Part shown: in pieces, positions 1 to 10,138 of the stretch
How positions within the stretch are numbered: position 1 is the stretch's first letter
Layout of the letters: each line of letters begins with the position of its first letter
NCBI RefSeq assembly: GCF_000003605.2
Contig: NW_003112467.1
Coordinates: 491,351 to 520,026 of the forward strand
DNA: 28,676 bases
DNA from: Saccoglossus kowalevskii
Lineage: Eukaryota > Hemichordata > Enteropneusta > Harrimaniidae
Direction of reading: 5' to 3'
Position numbers and translations under genes: made by a program
Notes under the pieces: generated by a model
Told to the model about the DNA's origin: nothing
The model's input: the letters and a program-made list of their open reading frames with translations, nothing else
Databases searched by the model: none

Positions 1-11
1 ATTTTACGAAG

Positions 12-107
12 GGTTTAGTGTTTTTTCAACAGGTTTAGTCTTTTTCAACAGGTTTAGTCTTTTTCATTAGGTTTAGTGTTTTTCAACTGGTTTAGTGTTT
101 TCCGGGG
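12..107. repeat. Minisatellite, 19-20 bp unit
   Basis: Five head-to-tail copies of a unit beginning GGTTTAGT and continuing with a T-run and CAACA start near 12, 32, 51, 70 and 89. Copies differ by one or two bases and the last decays into GGGGTTTCC. It probably extends left beyond the window. Confidence 0.85.
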
Positions 108-367
108 TTTCCACTCAACGTTTATCGGGTCAGTTTATAGATTTTGACCAGTAATGTGTTAAAGAGCAATACAATACATTATATGTGCTAGGACAGCGTG
201 TACTTGGAGTTTAAGATACACAGCTCATGCAGACTTTTCCATAATACCGTTTTGTTAGCATGACCGAGTTATATAATTGCAATACATCTGATATAATTTC
301 TTTTTCACTCACACTAAAAAATCATTGTCGGAATCTAACATTATTGATTTTGTTTTCAATGTAAGAT

Positions 368-892
368 AAAAGAGTTATCATTTAAATGGGTGTGGTGCAT
401 ATAATGACCTGAATGCAGGTTGAAACAATATCATTAGAGAAGATGTATGTCCTCATTGTATGTATCGACCTCAATATTGTTGAATTCAACTTTATCACTT
501 TTATTCACCTTTATACATCTTTTACGTGTTCAAGTTCAATCACTAGTCTCCGTTTTTTAAAAGTTTTCCAATTTTCAAGACATCTATCTAGAGGACAAAT
601 GATTTGAAAGAATATGATACACTGCTTTTATATTAAGAGGAACCAAATGTTATGTCCAATAGAAATTATGAAACAAATACAGTACTGCTCCAAAAAACGA
701 ATTGGAGAGACCCATAAACGAACCGCTCGCTGTTGGTAACTAATAATACTTGCGCCGTTTGTTATCGTCGTGGCCACGGAACCGAATAGAAACATGGAGA
801 CCTGACTTGGTGAATTGTGCCAAGGCTACGTCTTATGTGGGGGAATTGATGATCACGGAGCAAATATAAAATGGCTAAAGGACAGAGAATCG
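368..892. repeat. 525-bp tandem duplication, copy 1
   Basis: This block is repeated directly and immediately at 893-1417 with an offset of exactly 525 bases. Both copies begin with AAAAGAG, and four A residues also follow the second copy, so the junction shares AAAA microhomology. I noticed two substitutions between the copies, both inside a 64-codon open frame at 413-607. The frame has no recognisable motif, and its conservation is explained by recent duplication, so I do not call it a gene. Confidence 0.95.
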
Positions 893-1417
893 AAAAGAGT
901 TATCATTTAAATGGGTGTGGTGCATATAATGACCTGAATGCAGGTTGAAACAATATCATTAGAGAAGATGTATGTCCTCATTGTATGTATCGACTTCAAT
1001 ATTGTTGAATTCAACTTTATCACTTTTATTCAACTTTATACATCTTTTACGTGTTCAAGTTCAATCACTAGTCTCCGTTTTTTAAAAGTTTTCCAATTTT
1101 CAAGACATCTATCTAGAGGACAAATGATTTGAAAGAATATGATACACTGCTTTTATATTAAGAGGAACCAAATGTTATGTCCAATAGAAATTATGAAACA
1201 AATACAGTACTGCTCCAAAAAACGAATTGGAGAGACCCATAAACGAACCGCTCGCTGTTGGTAACTAATAATACTTGCGCCGTTTGTTATCGTCGTGGCC
1301 ACGGAACCGAATAGAAACATGGAGACCTGACTTGGTGAATTGTGCCAAGGCTACGTCTTATGTGGGGGAATTGATGATCACGGAGCAAATATAAAATGGC
1401 TAAAGGACAGAGAATCG
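893..1417. repeat. 525-bp tandem duplication, copy 2
   Basis: Second copy of the block at 368-892. Near-identity over the whole length implies a recent event, gene conversion, or a false duplication made during assembly of two haplotypes. No terminal inverted repeats, internal promoter or coding motif is visible in the unit. Confidence 0.95.
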
Positions 1418-3271
1418 AAAATGGGAAATGCTCAAAATGAGTTGAAACAATTAAAGGATTTTCAAAGTCAATCTAAATCAGTTTGAACTGGCGGCAACAC
1501 CAAAATTGATGGCCGTCTTTCCAGAAAGGTATAGTTTCATAACTATGAAAGGCAAATCAGAACTACAGCGTGACATATGCATATTGCGTATAGTGATATG
1601 GCACATAATCTCCCCAGCACTGCCGAACGAACAGAATTCAACAGCTGAAGTTCAAACTAGTTTAAAAAGAGTCTGACGGGGAAAGTTGAGCGAATATACA
1701 TACATTGTTAAATTCTGTTTATATTAATTTATATAACGCTAGTGAGCACTTGACTTATAACTGGAAAATGCAAGTAGTCATTTCCCTGATACAATGTGTT
1801 ATCATTATTACAAGTCAAGTGATATTTACTGTGAAAAATAAGAAGCCCAACCAACAGAATTGTAATACAGCTCCCCGTTTCACAGTTTATAAGTCGATAT
1901 CAATGTTTTTGTTTTTAAAGATATTTTTATTGGGTATCTTTCATAAATTACAATACATTTCCCATTTCCTGCGACGAATATCGTAAACTGAACCGGTATA
2001 TGCTAAAAGGCTTATTGAGCTTAGTTTGTCAACTGAAAAATATAAAGCAGCCGTAATCGGTTAGAGCCCTCACTGTTGGTGGTGTCAATTACTTCTGCTG
2101 GCTTTTTAGACATGTAATCATTGACAGGTTTATTCAGAGAGCAGTTTTTGTAACATTTAATGAACATTAGTTGTGCTGTGGTTCACTGTATCATGGTACG
2201 AGGCAGTCGTTTTTTGGACCTTGCCGTCAACATAGTCTGGTATTTGCGGGAAAGCTGTAAACTTGTGAAGAGAAAAGGGAATATCGGAGGCAGATTGTGA
2301 AGCAGAGACAGACTGGGCCAGAATACTTTAGGTGAACCGTTGTTAACAGGAAGGGGCCGAGGCATCACTGATTGCAATCGAACGTTGAATAACTATCACG
2401 TGAATTTTTATTGCAAAGTTATGATTTATATATCGCTTGTAGTTTTTTTGTGGGTAGGGAGAGCACCTTTTCAATCATATGTAGATTTTTTATACGTGGC
2501 CGCCGAGATTGTGTCATTTCCCCATAGCACGCTTGGTGAATTCCCTAAATTTTCCCTGTACGTTACTTGGGCTGTTCGATGTGATCTTTTACAATTCGCA
2601 TATTTTGTTCACTCGTTTGAGAGACCATGGTGAATTTCCTCGTTCGGTAGCGTGTTTGTAGAGTAGACATCTCAATCCCGGTTGGGGCGCCCTGCCACAC
2701 GTAAAAATATTGAAAAACTGCTTGATCGCCATCTTGAAGGTGGTTAAAATCTCGCACAATTATGCGAGATCATAGTATCGAAAGTATTATGGGATAACTT
2801 GCACGTCATTGTACAGTTTAGATGTACGGCTTGCGAGTTGCCAATAATAGTGAGTAAACTTGTGCATTTTAACGGCGATTTAAAAACGGTTTAAATATAA
2901 TGAGCTATTCTTGTTTTGGCATGTCATAGCGTATCACGGCATTAACAGTGTATAATATCAACCTGAGAACAGGTCCATGGTAGTCGATTGACTGTAATGG
3001 CGAACGCCAATGTGTGCGGTCTCGTTTTTCAAACTCGGAAGTGATTTTAACGATGGTATGTTCGTTTTGATCGTCTCATCTGTGGTGGTGTTGGTGTAGG
3101 ATGTTCCAGAAAAGTTCTGATGAAAAGGGCAATAGCCCATATAATGGAGGTGAAGCCAACAATGGACGTTGCCAGAAACACAGCAGAAACTTGCAGCTGC
3201 AGGAAATGAAGGCACCACTTTTCCAGTTTATTCGTAGGAAATGCTCACATACACCAAGGAAACTGCACTAG
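1418..3271. other. Gene-less stretch, mostly unassigned
   Basis: I see no recognisable protein motif on either strand. The open frames here (93 codons at 1705, 97 at 2340, 86 on the minus strand at 2958) have no family resemblance and no splice context. A perfect hairpin with 8-bp arms lies at 2749-2770. The last 100 bases or so may belong to the protein relic that starts at 3272, but its N-terminal part is not conserved enough to trace. Confidence 0.6.
2749..2770. repeat. Perfect hairpin, 8-bp arms
   Basis: ATCTCGCA at 2749-2756 and TGCGAGAT at 2763-2770 are reverse complements separated by CAATTA. No terminator or regulatory role is implied in this genome; it could be a terminus of a small element. 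Confidence 0.7.
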
Positions 3272-4905
3272 TTGTTAGAAGAGCGTGTAACACCAAGCCA
3301 TATTACAACAGTAATCAAGACCTGCTTATCCTTTGTGGACGTAATTCCAAATAAACTACCTGCACAGCCCACTTTAGACAATTGGAATTTGGAAAGGGGG
3401 TATTTTATCCCAAAAGCAGTTAGGCGATGTCTTTGCCGAGAAGCCTGCTACATTCCTCCACACCGATGAGACTTCAAAATATGGTGAGAAGTATAGGGCA
3501 TACACAGCCAGGAATGGAGAAGGTGTTCATTGTGTGCTAGGTCTACGGGACCTAGCTACCAAGTCAGCCGAACACATATTGAACATCTTTAAGGCAATCT
3601 TGCATGATATTTATGATGTCAGCAGCCAACCAACCAAGTTTGTTATGTAGCATCCGTAATACAATGAGTGATCATGCAGCCGCAGAAATCAAGTTTAATA
3701 CCCTTGTTGAAGATTATCAAAAAGATGGAACAAAAAGATCCTCCCATTAGTTAAGAATGGCTATCTCACACTTGAAGATGAAGATAGGACTCACTGGTGC
3801 ATATCGCTGAGATAGCACAGAAGATATTGGTGGAAGTAGTCTACTTTTTTCTGGTAATGTCCTTGGAACAGAGAAGCAAATTCAAGTGAGCCAGGAACCA
3901 TTCGACTTATTCAAACTGCCTGTAAAGCTAGAAGCGGCGACCAGAAGAGCGGATACCATGGGCAATTTTGCACAGTCTTTTTTGTTGCCATTTAAAGGAA
4001 ATTGTTTTAACATTATTTTTGTAAATACTGGCTCAATCTTTTTTTTGGCACCACAGATTACTTCTTTTCTCAACAAATATGTTTCAGCTTCCACCAATCG
4101 TCTTCTTAAATCTGTTTTGAGTGATATGCAGACACCCTTCTTTCTTTCTGGCTGGTTGTAAAGCACTGGGGTTGGTATCCAAGATCATCACAACCCCTTT
4201 GTGGAATATCATCGAAAGTGCTGATGTTAGCATCGCAGGGATGAACAAGTATTATCTACAGCTTTTTAGAAGATGCAACATGTAATGTGGGAAACTTCAT
4301 GGAAGGCAAAATCCTATTTGCTGAAGACATCCTTGTGAAATCTGGTCTTGACTGATAAGCTACTCATACCATCCGAGCATGACACTCACTGCCACGTTAT
4401 TCTGAGTATCCTGTTGCCAGCTCTAGCCAAACGTTTCATACTGAAACTCAGGGATCATTTACCTGGGGCTGATATGTTTCACCGGAGCTGCAGCAGGTTA
4501 CTCGGAGTGTTGAAAAACACAATAAGCAGCCTGAGTGACTGTTTGCCTATCTGGACCATCAGTGGCCAGTTACAAGAAGAAATGCCCGGAATACCATCGT
4601 CCATGAAATCAGGAAAGAGAAGTTAGAGACAGAATTCAAAAAACAAGAAGAATTGAAGGCAAAACGCCTTTGGAATGTTGAACAGCGAACTTCTGAAATG
4701 GTATTTATGGGCTCTGGCAGTCTGAAGACCAAATTGATAGTGTGTTACAGACAATAAAATCAAAGTCATGAAAAAAAGCGGCCACTAAAAATCCCAGCTA
4801 CGCTTCAGAAAGAATGTGCTGGTTCAAGAGGGAAATTCAAATGTTTTCACAAAAGAGGTTAGAGGATGAATTTGACAGCTAATCTTAAGAAGTTGGTAAA
4901 TGATT
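3272..4905 (+). pseudogene. Relic of a large uncharacterised RNase H/hAT-like protein family
   Basis: Consecutive segments in shifting frames follow the order of a multicopy protein family that I remember from oysters, corals and fishes as uncharacterised. The N-terminal linker has LPAQPTLDNW (about 3350). The frame 3420-3650 has HTDETSKYGEKY and GLRDLATKSAEHILNIF. At 3652-3739 comes NTMSDHAAAEIKFN. At 3886-4150 come LPFKGNCFNIIF and NRLLKSVLSDMQ. The frame 4151-4285 has KALGLVSKIITTPLW, and 4348-4500 has LPALAKRFILKLRDHLPGA. A C-terminal SERxF-like block (PE-stop-LFAYLD) lies near 4525, followed by a basic Lys/Glu-rich tail and QLRFRKNVLVQ near 4795. The Asp residues in HTDET and MSDHA could be the first two acidic residues of an RNase H fold, and the tail resembles a hAT dimerisation end; both are inferences. 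At least six frameshifts and several stops make it non-functional. No introns are evident. Confidence 0.7.
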
Positions 4906-6589
4906 GCTTGTTTCTGACACCTGCCAGTAATAATGTTGTGGACTGGCAGATGCTAATAACCTGACTGTCAGAAATAACATATTTGTGTGATCCATAATTC
5001 TTTGCATAATTAAAAACGGATTAACAGTAAAGTTTGCAAATAAACATCCTGACTCACGAGGCTAATTAATGGGCTGACGAAATATATAGGAAAGGAACTC
5101 GCGATCTTGTATTAGTAAAACTATTGCAGAACTACCAGATTCTTCAGTCTGCTACCCCCAACTCTGAAGAACACAGGATTAAATTTCACATCACAATTAC
5201 CCAATTTTTGATTTAGTTGAATAAATGTTCTGTACATAAGTGTGAATAGAACCTTATAAATCACAATTTAACCAACGCGTTTGATTTTACTATAAAGCCA
5301 TTATTCAATATTAAGGGATGGCTATATCACATCAATTGCTTTTGTTTTTACTGTTTTACACAATTGCTTATTTGGTGACAAATTAAGAAAGAAGCCATCA
5401 TAAATAGTATTATTATTGTCCTTTCTTGAAGTATCTGAATTCATCCAATAATTCCTGAAAACGCATATAGTGATTTAACAATTTGACCACAGCCTTCAGT
5501 CGAAATTACTCTAATCTCTACACATAGTTGTATCCAGCTGGTAGTCTTTGATTAGTTTTATATTTTAACCTACTAATTAGTTCATGATTTTTTCTAATAG
5601 AGTAAGTACAACAAAAACAGATTGATAGTTTATAAGGACCTATAAAATTCAGGCAGTAGAAATTATTTTTATTTCTTAAATTGCTGTAACCCGATTTCGG
5701 GTTCAGAAGTGACTGATTTGATTTCTTCAAAGTCATAAAAACAATATTATGATCGTTGAAAGCATTATTTTATTCGGTTCTGACTAATAATTTCATACCT
5801 CAAAATCTGTATATCACCATTAACCAGTAAACAATTGCCGTATTTACATTACTAAGTTTGTTTACACAAGTGTCTTTTTATAACCACGGAACGGGGAAAA
5901 CAGAGTGTAAAATGTCAGCTCAATCTCTGACAGTGAAGGAAAATCTTTTTATTGCAATTTGACTCGACAATGCATTCAAGAAAATACGAAAATATGGTCA
6001 TTGGAACTTGTCCCATTTAAGTTTCAATGTCGAGACATACATTATTGTGCACTCCTACCGAGATAAGTAATATGACTGAAACTAGTTTGTAGTTTCAGAC
6101 TAGTCTTACTTTGCTGTTCATCAGTCTCAAACATGTCCAAAAAAACTTACAATATGTGTGCACTCTAAAGCATAATTGCATGGTGTCTCATAATACCACA
6201 CAACATTTTGTGAGATCTGGAGTCGGCCATGTGAAATTGATGATGTAGCATTTAAGCATGGAGTTAAGAAATGGTCAAAAATCCGCCACCAAACTGCCTG
6301 AAAGTCATATGCTCTAGGCATTTATTGGACAGTTTGGGTCAAGTGATTTTCATTAAAATCACACTGACAGGAATTCGAGAGTGCTGCTCGCATTGATGTT
6401 TTAATTGTCAGATTTACTTGATGACTGTAAATCTACAATGTATGAACATGATTTTCATCAATTGATTTGTTATTGCCACTTAAATTAATTAATAGAGAAT
6501 AATGCTAATTCTTCACACTAATGTCAGAGTGTCTTTGTTCATTGTGCCCACGTTTGGAACTTGAATGAAACTTTGTAACTGTGTTTTGT
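4906..6589. other. AT-rich gene-less stretch
   Basis: I recognise no gene here. Short frames, such as 72 codons on the minus strand at 5518, have no motif. The only notable item is a 19-bp sequence at 6212-6230 that recurs, with two changes, at 9215-9233. Confidence 0.6.
6212..6230 (-). repeat. Dispersed motif containing ATGGCCGAC, copy 1
   Basis: Plus strand GAGATCTGGAGTCGGCCAT. Read on the minus strand it begins ATGGCCGAC, translating as Met-Ala-Asp-Ser-Arg-Ser. A second copy differing at two positions lies at 9215-9233 in the same orientation. The reverse complement of its core plus GTG (CACATGGCCGAC) occurs at 22554-22565. It may be the first exon or a terminal part of a dispersed element. 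Confidence 0.45.
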
Positions 6590-6900
6590 AGCCAATCTAC
6601 ACCTAGCACCTGTCGTCCGAACCGGGATGCGTTAATAACGTTAAATGTGGCTTGTGTTCTGTTGACTGGTCTTGTAAATGCTGGTGAGATTGTTGAATTT
6701 ATTAGATACATGGACAAGTTTTTTGATTGCCTAAATGTCAAAAACTTGGATGAACAGGAACCGCTACAAACTCGGCATCATATCTAGAGGAATGGAATTA
6801 TGAATATCTAAAATCCTATGGGTTGTTTCCAAGTAAATGTAGACTTTATTTAATGACATCTACTGTCTTGAAAAAACATCTGACAAAGAAGCTACAGAAA
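6590..6900 (+). pseudogene. P-element/THAP9-like transposase fragment
   Basis: An open frame at 6581-6787 contains EIVEFIRYMDKFFDCLNV, which matches a conserved helix in the C-terminal half of P-element-like (THAP9-related) transposases. After a frameshift near 6785 the text continues as SYLEEWNYEYLKSYGLFP and then MTSTVLKKHL, again in family order (tyrosine/tryptophan-rich helix, then the strand leading into the RNase H C-terminal part). A splice-acceptor-like TTTTGTAG precedes the segment at 6590, so this may be an internal exon. Nothing of the THAP zinc finger or the catalytic core was found nearby. It is a truncated, inactive fragment. The assignment rests on about 80 residues recalled by eye. 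Confidence 0.5.
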
Positions 6901-7199
6901 TGAATGAGATATGAAGGACAATTTCAGTTAAAAATCTATGACATTGAGTTACAGCTTCGAAAAAATCTCGTTATTCATAGTAATATCATGAATTTGTTTT
7001 TGCGTATCTGTTAACCGACTTAATTAACTGATTATTAGCAAATTGCTGTGTTATGTCTGTCATCGTTCAGGCTTATTTGAAGTTTTGGACGGAACTTGGC
7101 TCAGTGATTTGGAACTAATTACGAGATAATCGTCGCCATTCTGACAGTTTATATTCATAGTTATTAATGTAGTGAACGATTAATCAAAAGATATGACGT

Positions 7200-7700
7200 A
7201 TTCAGTACTTAGTGTGATTGGCTTTATGATTGAAGGTTACGCCCTAGAGTATTTTTACTGCTTTGTAATTGGTTAGAGTTTTGAAAATGAATAAAGAAAG
7301 TTTGAGTTGGTCTTGGGGAGCACAGCACGATAGACGCAGTAGAGAGAGAGTGCAGTCCTGGAGAGTCGAGTCCGGGGGCGAGTCTTGAGGCAGTCCAGTC
7401 TTGGGCGAGTCTTGGTTCAGCCTTGTGAGAGTCTTGGGGACTTTTCCCCAGGGCGCTGTGTCTTATAGAGTGCTCGATTGACCGACTAAGACGAGAGCTG
7501 AAACGTATTTCGTTGTGTGCCTTATTTGACTGTAAAGTTAAAGTGACTTTCCCGATCCTGTACCTCAAGGGGACGAGATAGAGAGACGAGACGAGTTCCC
7601 CCCCTGGCAAGTGTGGAGAACCCAGAGAGAGAAGATTTACCCCCGTGATAGTAATATTGAAAGTAGTATACATGGGGGGGGGGAAATTGTGGGACGTCAT
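7200..7700 (+). mobile_element. Candidate LTR of a second retroelement
   Basis: This block is much richer in G and C than its surroundings. It begins after TGTGATTGG, carries AATAAAG near 7290 followed by a TTGAGTTGGTCTTGGGGAGC segment, then a run of GAGTCTTGG-type repeats (7370-7440), and ends with a 10-base G run (7674-7683) followed by GTGGGACGTCA. That order (poly(A) signal, R-like segment, end in CA) is what I expect of a gypsy-type LTR and leader. No second copy is in the window and no gag or pol follows, so it may be a solo LTR, a truncated element or something else. Confidence 0.35.
7370..7440. repeat. GAGTCTTGG short repeats
   Basis: Several imperfect repetitions of (C)GAGTCTTGG(G) and CAGTCC(AG) occur within 70 bases. 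They lie inside the candidate LTR. The 158-codon minus-strand frame across them (7224-7700) is Ser/Pro/Leu-rich and looks like a by-product of this composition. Confidence 0.6.
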
Positions 7701-7709
7701 TAAATTATT

Positions 7710-7860
7710 GTATCGGTACAGATGTTATCGAGCATACAACTTGAGGGCAATCAGCACATCTCCCTGCTGGTACAGATATTACCAGCGAAACAGGCAATGG
7801 AAGGGGCAAGTATAGCAGTACCAGGTATTTAGTACTGCAGAAAAATCACTGTACCAGCAA
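7710..7860. repeat. Cluster of GGTAC-based hairpins
   Basis: GCTGGTA at 7766-7772 pairs with TACCAGC at 7780-7786. GCAGTAC at 7815-7821 pairs with GTACTGC at 7832-7838. GCTGGTACAG at 7766-7775 is the reverse complement of CTGTACCAGC at 7849-7858. A weaker related hairpin surrounds CGGTACAGATGTTATCG near 7713. Thus variants of one short palindromic motif recur four times in 150 bases. Confidence 0.7.
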
Positions 7861-8346
7861 ACCACTGAAACCAAATTTAATATGAATAAAAAAATGGACA
7901 TTCTGTCTATATAGATACAGCTGGTGGAACATCACTAGAGAAGCAGAGAATATCCTTGAACAGCTAAGTGAGATTATGTGGAGTGAATTACCAACATTAC
8001 CAATGATTGATCCTAGAGAAGAATTACAATTGCACATCTAGTTCAACCAATTATATTAACCATAGTTTGTATGTATGAACCAACAGTGCAACCAACTGTG
8101 CATCGAGATGCAACTAACATAGCAAAAACTCTGCCTGTTTCGGTAAAACCTTTCTTTTCATTTTTTTCTTTAACCATTTTTCTATTCGTCTATTCGCCGT
8201 CTATTCACCTCCAGCTGAAAGGTTACGGTTCAAGACGTCTCTCCAAATCCATTGTTACGAAAATTAGGATTCGTTTACACGTATCCTATTGCTGATAGGC
8301 TGTATCATCACCCGGCAGAATCAAACAACTACTTTTTGTTCTTTTC
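7861..8346 (+). other. Unassigned stretch with short open frames
   Basis: A short open segment near 7910-8040 reads as a helical, Glu-rich peptide ending in a stop, and another starts at 8071 with MYEPTVQPTVHRDATN. I recognise neither. They follow the candidate LTR, so they could be remains of a gag region, but no gag motif is visible. Confidence 0.3.
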
Positions 8347-8745
8347 ATGGAGATTATTATAACTCTCCAAACTTTAGTACATGGTTGTGATGCAATGATG
8401 ACCAGTCTTGCTGTGCCTACATTGAGATTGCTATATCAGCCAATACAACCAAGACAAGATCAAAATAACAATGATACATCTTTATTCATTACAGGAACTG
8501 GAATAGTTGCACCACTTAAACTAGTGAGTTCTACTTTAGCCCATTTACCTCCCTATTATTTCATGTGTCCTTTCATAATAAACTGTAAATTTTGCCTAGA
8601 TTTTGCTCAGTGGGCGACAGTGATGTTGATTGGTTGTATTGCAGGATACTTATTTGAATATGCTAATTCGATGACAGTTATATGTTCATTGCACATGCGA
8701 TATGAACTAATTAATTTCATATATACAGGAATGTGGCTGTGGTGA
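8347..8745 (+). CDS. Unidentified 132-codon open frame
   Basis: I do not recognise this protein. The open frame starts at ATG 8347 and ends with TGA at 8743-8745. The second half contains a hydrophobic run (AQWATVMLIGCIAGYLF) that could be a membrane segment, preceded by a Cys-containing patch (MCPFIINCKFC). There are splice-like signals inside it: TTACAG before GAACTGG near 8497, GTGAGT near 8523, TATTGCAG near 8640. It may therefore be pieces of exons with intron rather than one CDS. The composition matches the AT-rich background and no neighbour suggests a role. Chance occurrence is quite possible. Confidence 0.2.
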   Translation: MEIIITLQTLVHGCDAMMTSLAVPTLRLLYQPIQPRQDQNNNDTSLFITGTGIVAPLKLVSSTLAHLPPYYFMCPFIINCKFCLDFAQWATVMLIGCIAGYLFEYANSMTVICSLHMRYELINFIYTGMWLW

Positions 8746-8815
8746 GGTTAGAATACATTTACATGGTAATGAGCAAAATCAAAGCTGCATCACATAAAAT
8801 AACTGTAATTTGAGA

Positions 8816-8848
8816 GCATGCATGCATGCATGCATACATACATACATT
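8816..8848. repeat. (CATG)n/(CATA)n microsatellite
   Basis: Four or more CATG repeats run directly into CATA repeats. It is a simple-sequence tract with no coding content. Confidence 0.9.
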
Positions 8849-9214
8849 TTATGCAAGCTTGGGCATATTTAGAATATTTTCTCAATGGTTTAGAACCAAC
8901 GTTTAGAACAATCTGAATCTGATTAATTCTTCATATATTGTAATGATTGTTTAAAATTCTTACAGTTTCTGTTATTTTAACTCGTGTTATTGTCATAGTA
9001 GGAATATGCATGCATACAGACAGACATAGCAACTGCAAAGAGGGCACTGTTCGGACATCTGGCTATCGTGTTTTGGTTATGCAATTATTCTTTTGTCAAT
9101 TAAATTTATTCTTGTATTATAAATCATATTTTTAATATTCTTATCTTTTAAAAAAAATTTCATGATCCAAAAATAAACTTTTGTCAATTAGCTCACAAAA
9201 TCTCAGAGTTTCAC

Positions 9215-9233
9215 GAGATCTGGTGTCGGCCAT
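9215..9233 (-). repeat. Dispersed motif containing ATGGCCGAC, copy 2
   Basis: Plus strand GAGATCTGGTGTCGGCCAT, differing at two positions from 6212-6230. On the minus strand the ATG opens a frame of about 28 codons starting Met-Ala-Asp-Thr-Arg-Ser and has A at -3. A small first exon or a shared element end would both fit. Confidence 0.45.
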
Positions 9234-9368
9234 TTTTGTTTATGTTTATATCAACACTGTAGGGTGTACGTCATTTGGACTGCAACATTTTTGAACGCAA
9301 CTAGCTAACTTTACGTTTGTCATCCTTTGAGCTACTGATATAGAGAGGGAAGCATAAGGTTACCGTAG

Positions 9369-9410
9369 TAAACAGTTGATATATCAAGTTAAACAGTTGA
9401 TATATCAACA
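9369..9410. repeat. Doubled palindrome GTTGATATATCAA(C)
   Basis: AAACAGTTGATATATCAA occurs twice in tandem (about 9370-9387 and 9391-9408). The second copy contains the perfect 14-bp palindrome GTTGATATATCAAC at 9396-9409. Confidence 0.8.
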
Positions 9411-9904
9411 TTAAACAGATGTAAACTTTTTGACATTAAGATTATTCACTAACATGAACTTGGACATCTTTAATCATGTTTTCTGTTATTATTATTGACC
9501 TGAAAGAATTATTGTACCTTAAGAATATAATTATTTCTGTATTTCTGTGCAAATTTCATTTGTATGTTTTTGGGTCGATTATGTACTTGGGGGGCTTTAA
9601 TTGCTTCTACTGTCTTAGTTTTATTTATTTATTTATTTATGTATATATTATTGAATATAATTATTTCTGTACATGTACTGCAACATTATTATTCATTATG
9701 TACTATTTTTATCTATAATATTTCATTCATTTGTATATTCATTATATGGTTTTTGATTGATGCAATAAATTGAATATCTACAGTCATCATACTAAAGTCA
9801 CCTATTCTTTCAAATTTATTTATTTACCACCCTCATCAACAAAACATGTTATTAAATCTCCATGGGATTAAGTGAGGTAGTGAAAACGAGAATTCCACAG
9901 CTGT

Positions 9905-10120
9905 TTGCATTGTATAAATGGCCGATGTAATTGACGTATCGCCACAGGCTCCCGTCAGTTCCCACTTTCGAACATCCGGGAACTTCGGTAGTCTGAACCT
10001 GAAGATTATCGTGTGTGCTATTGCAACCGTGTTCAAGAATCGGCTCAGATTGCTATCTCATACGTGTGAAGTATTCACCGAGCGAAAGCCACAATAAAAG
10101 TAAGACTGCCTTCACTTTAC
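9905..10120 (+). repeat. 5' LTR of the gypsy element
   Basis: It aligns with 17556-17747. Shared landmarks in order are TATAAATGGCC (TATAAA at 9913-9918), CAGTTCCCACTTTC, CTGAACCTGAAGATTA, CTCAGATTGCTATC, CATACGTGTGAAGTATT, CCACAATAAA (AATAAA at 10093-10098) and CTTCACTT near the end. The TATA box and poly(A) signal are spaced as in an LTR with a short U5. The left boundary is uncertain because similarity fades just upstream of the TATA box. Confidence 0.8.
9913..9918 (+). promoter_or_regulatory. TATA box of the 5' LTR
   Basis: TATAAA, conserved with 17563-17568 in the other LTR. It is the likely core promoter of the retrotransposon. Confidence 0.65.
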
Positions 10121-10138
10121 TGGCGCTGTGAGCTACTT
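10121..10138 (+). promoter_or_regulatory. Candidate tRNA primer-binding site
   Basis: TGGCGCTGTGAGC begins directly where similarity between the LTRs ends. A PBS begins with TGG, complementary to the CCA tail of a tRNA. I cannot name the tRNA with certainty. Confidence 0.4.

Larger units (their letters stand above)
8870..9904. other. AT-rich gene-less stretch with small repeats
   Basis: No gene was recognised. It contains the second copy of the ATGGCCGAC motif (9215-9233, minus strand), a doubled palindromic repeat at 9370-9410, and an ATTT-type tract near 9620-9640. The open frames at 9476-9773 are products of T-rich sequence. Confidence 0.6.

Noticed and set aside
413-1132. Two near-identical 64-codon frames
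   Set aside because: Their conservation is fully explained by the 525-bp tandem duplication, and both noticed changes alter the amino acid.
2560-2770. Minus-strand TGTGGCAGGGCGCCCC as an LTR start or a small gene
   Set aside because: It has an LTR-like beginning but no partner copy, poly(A) signal or coding neighbour, and the 64-codon frame there has no motif.
3882-4166. 94-codon minus-strand frame
   Set aside because: It is exactly antisense to the LPFKGN...DMQ segment of the plus-strand relic, which carries the family motifs.
7224-7700. 158-codon minus-strand open frame
   Set aside because: It spans the GC-rich candidate LTR and its Ser/Pro/Leu-rich composition follows from the GAGTCTTGG repeats; no domain is recognisable.
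9476-9773. Overlapping hydrophobic plus-strand frames of 80 and 69 codons
   Set aside because: The T-rich sequence with an ATTT tract yields Phe/Tyr/Leu-rich peptides by composition; there is no start context or homology.
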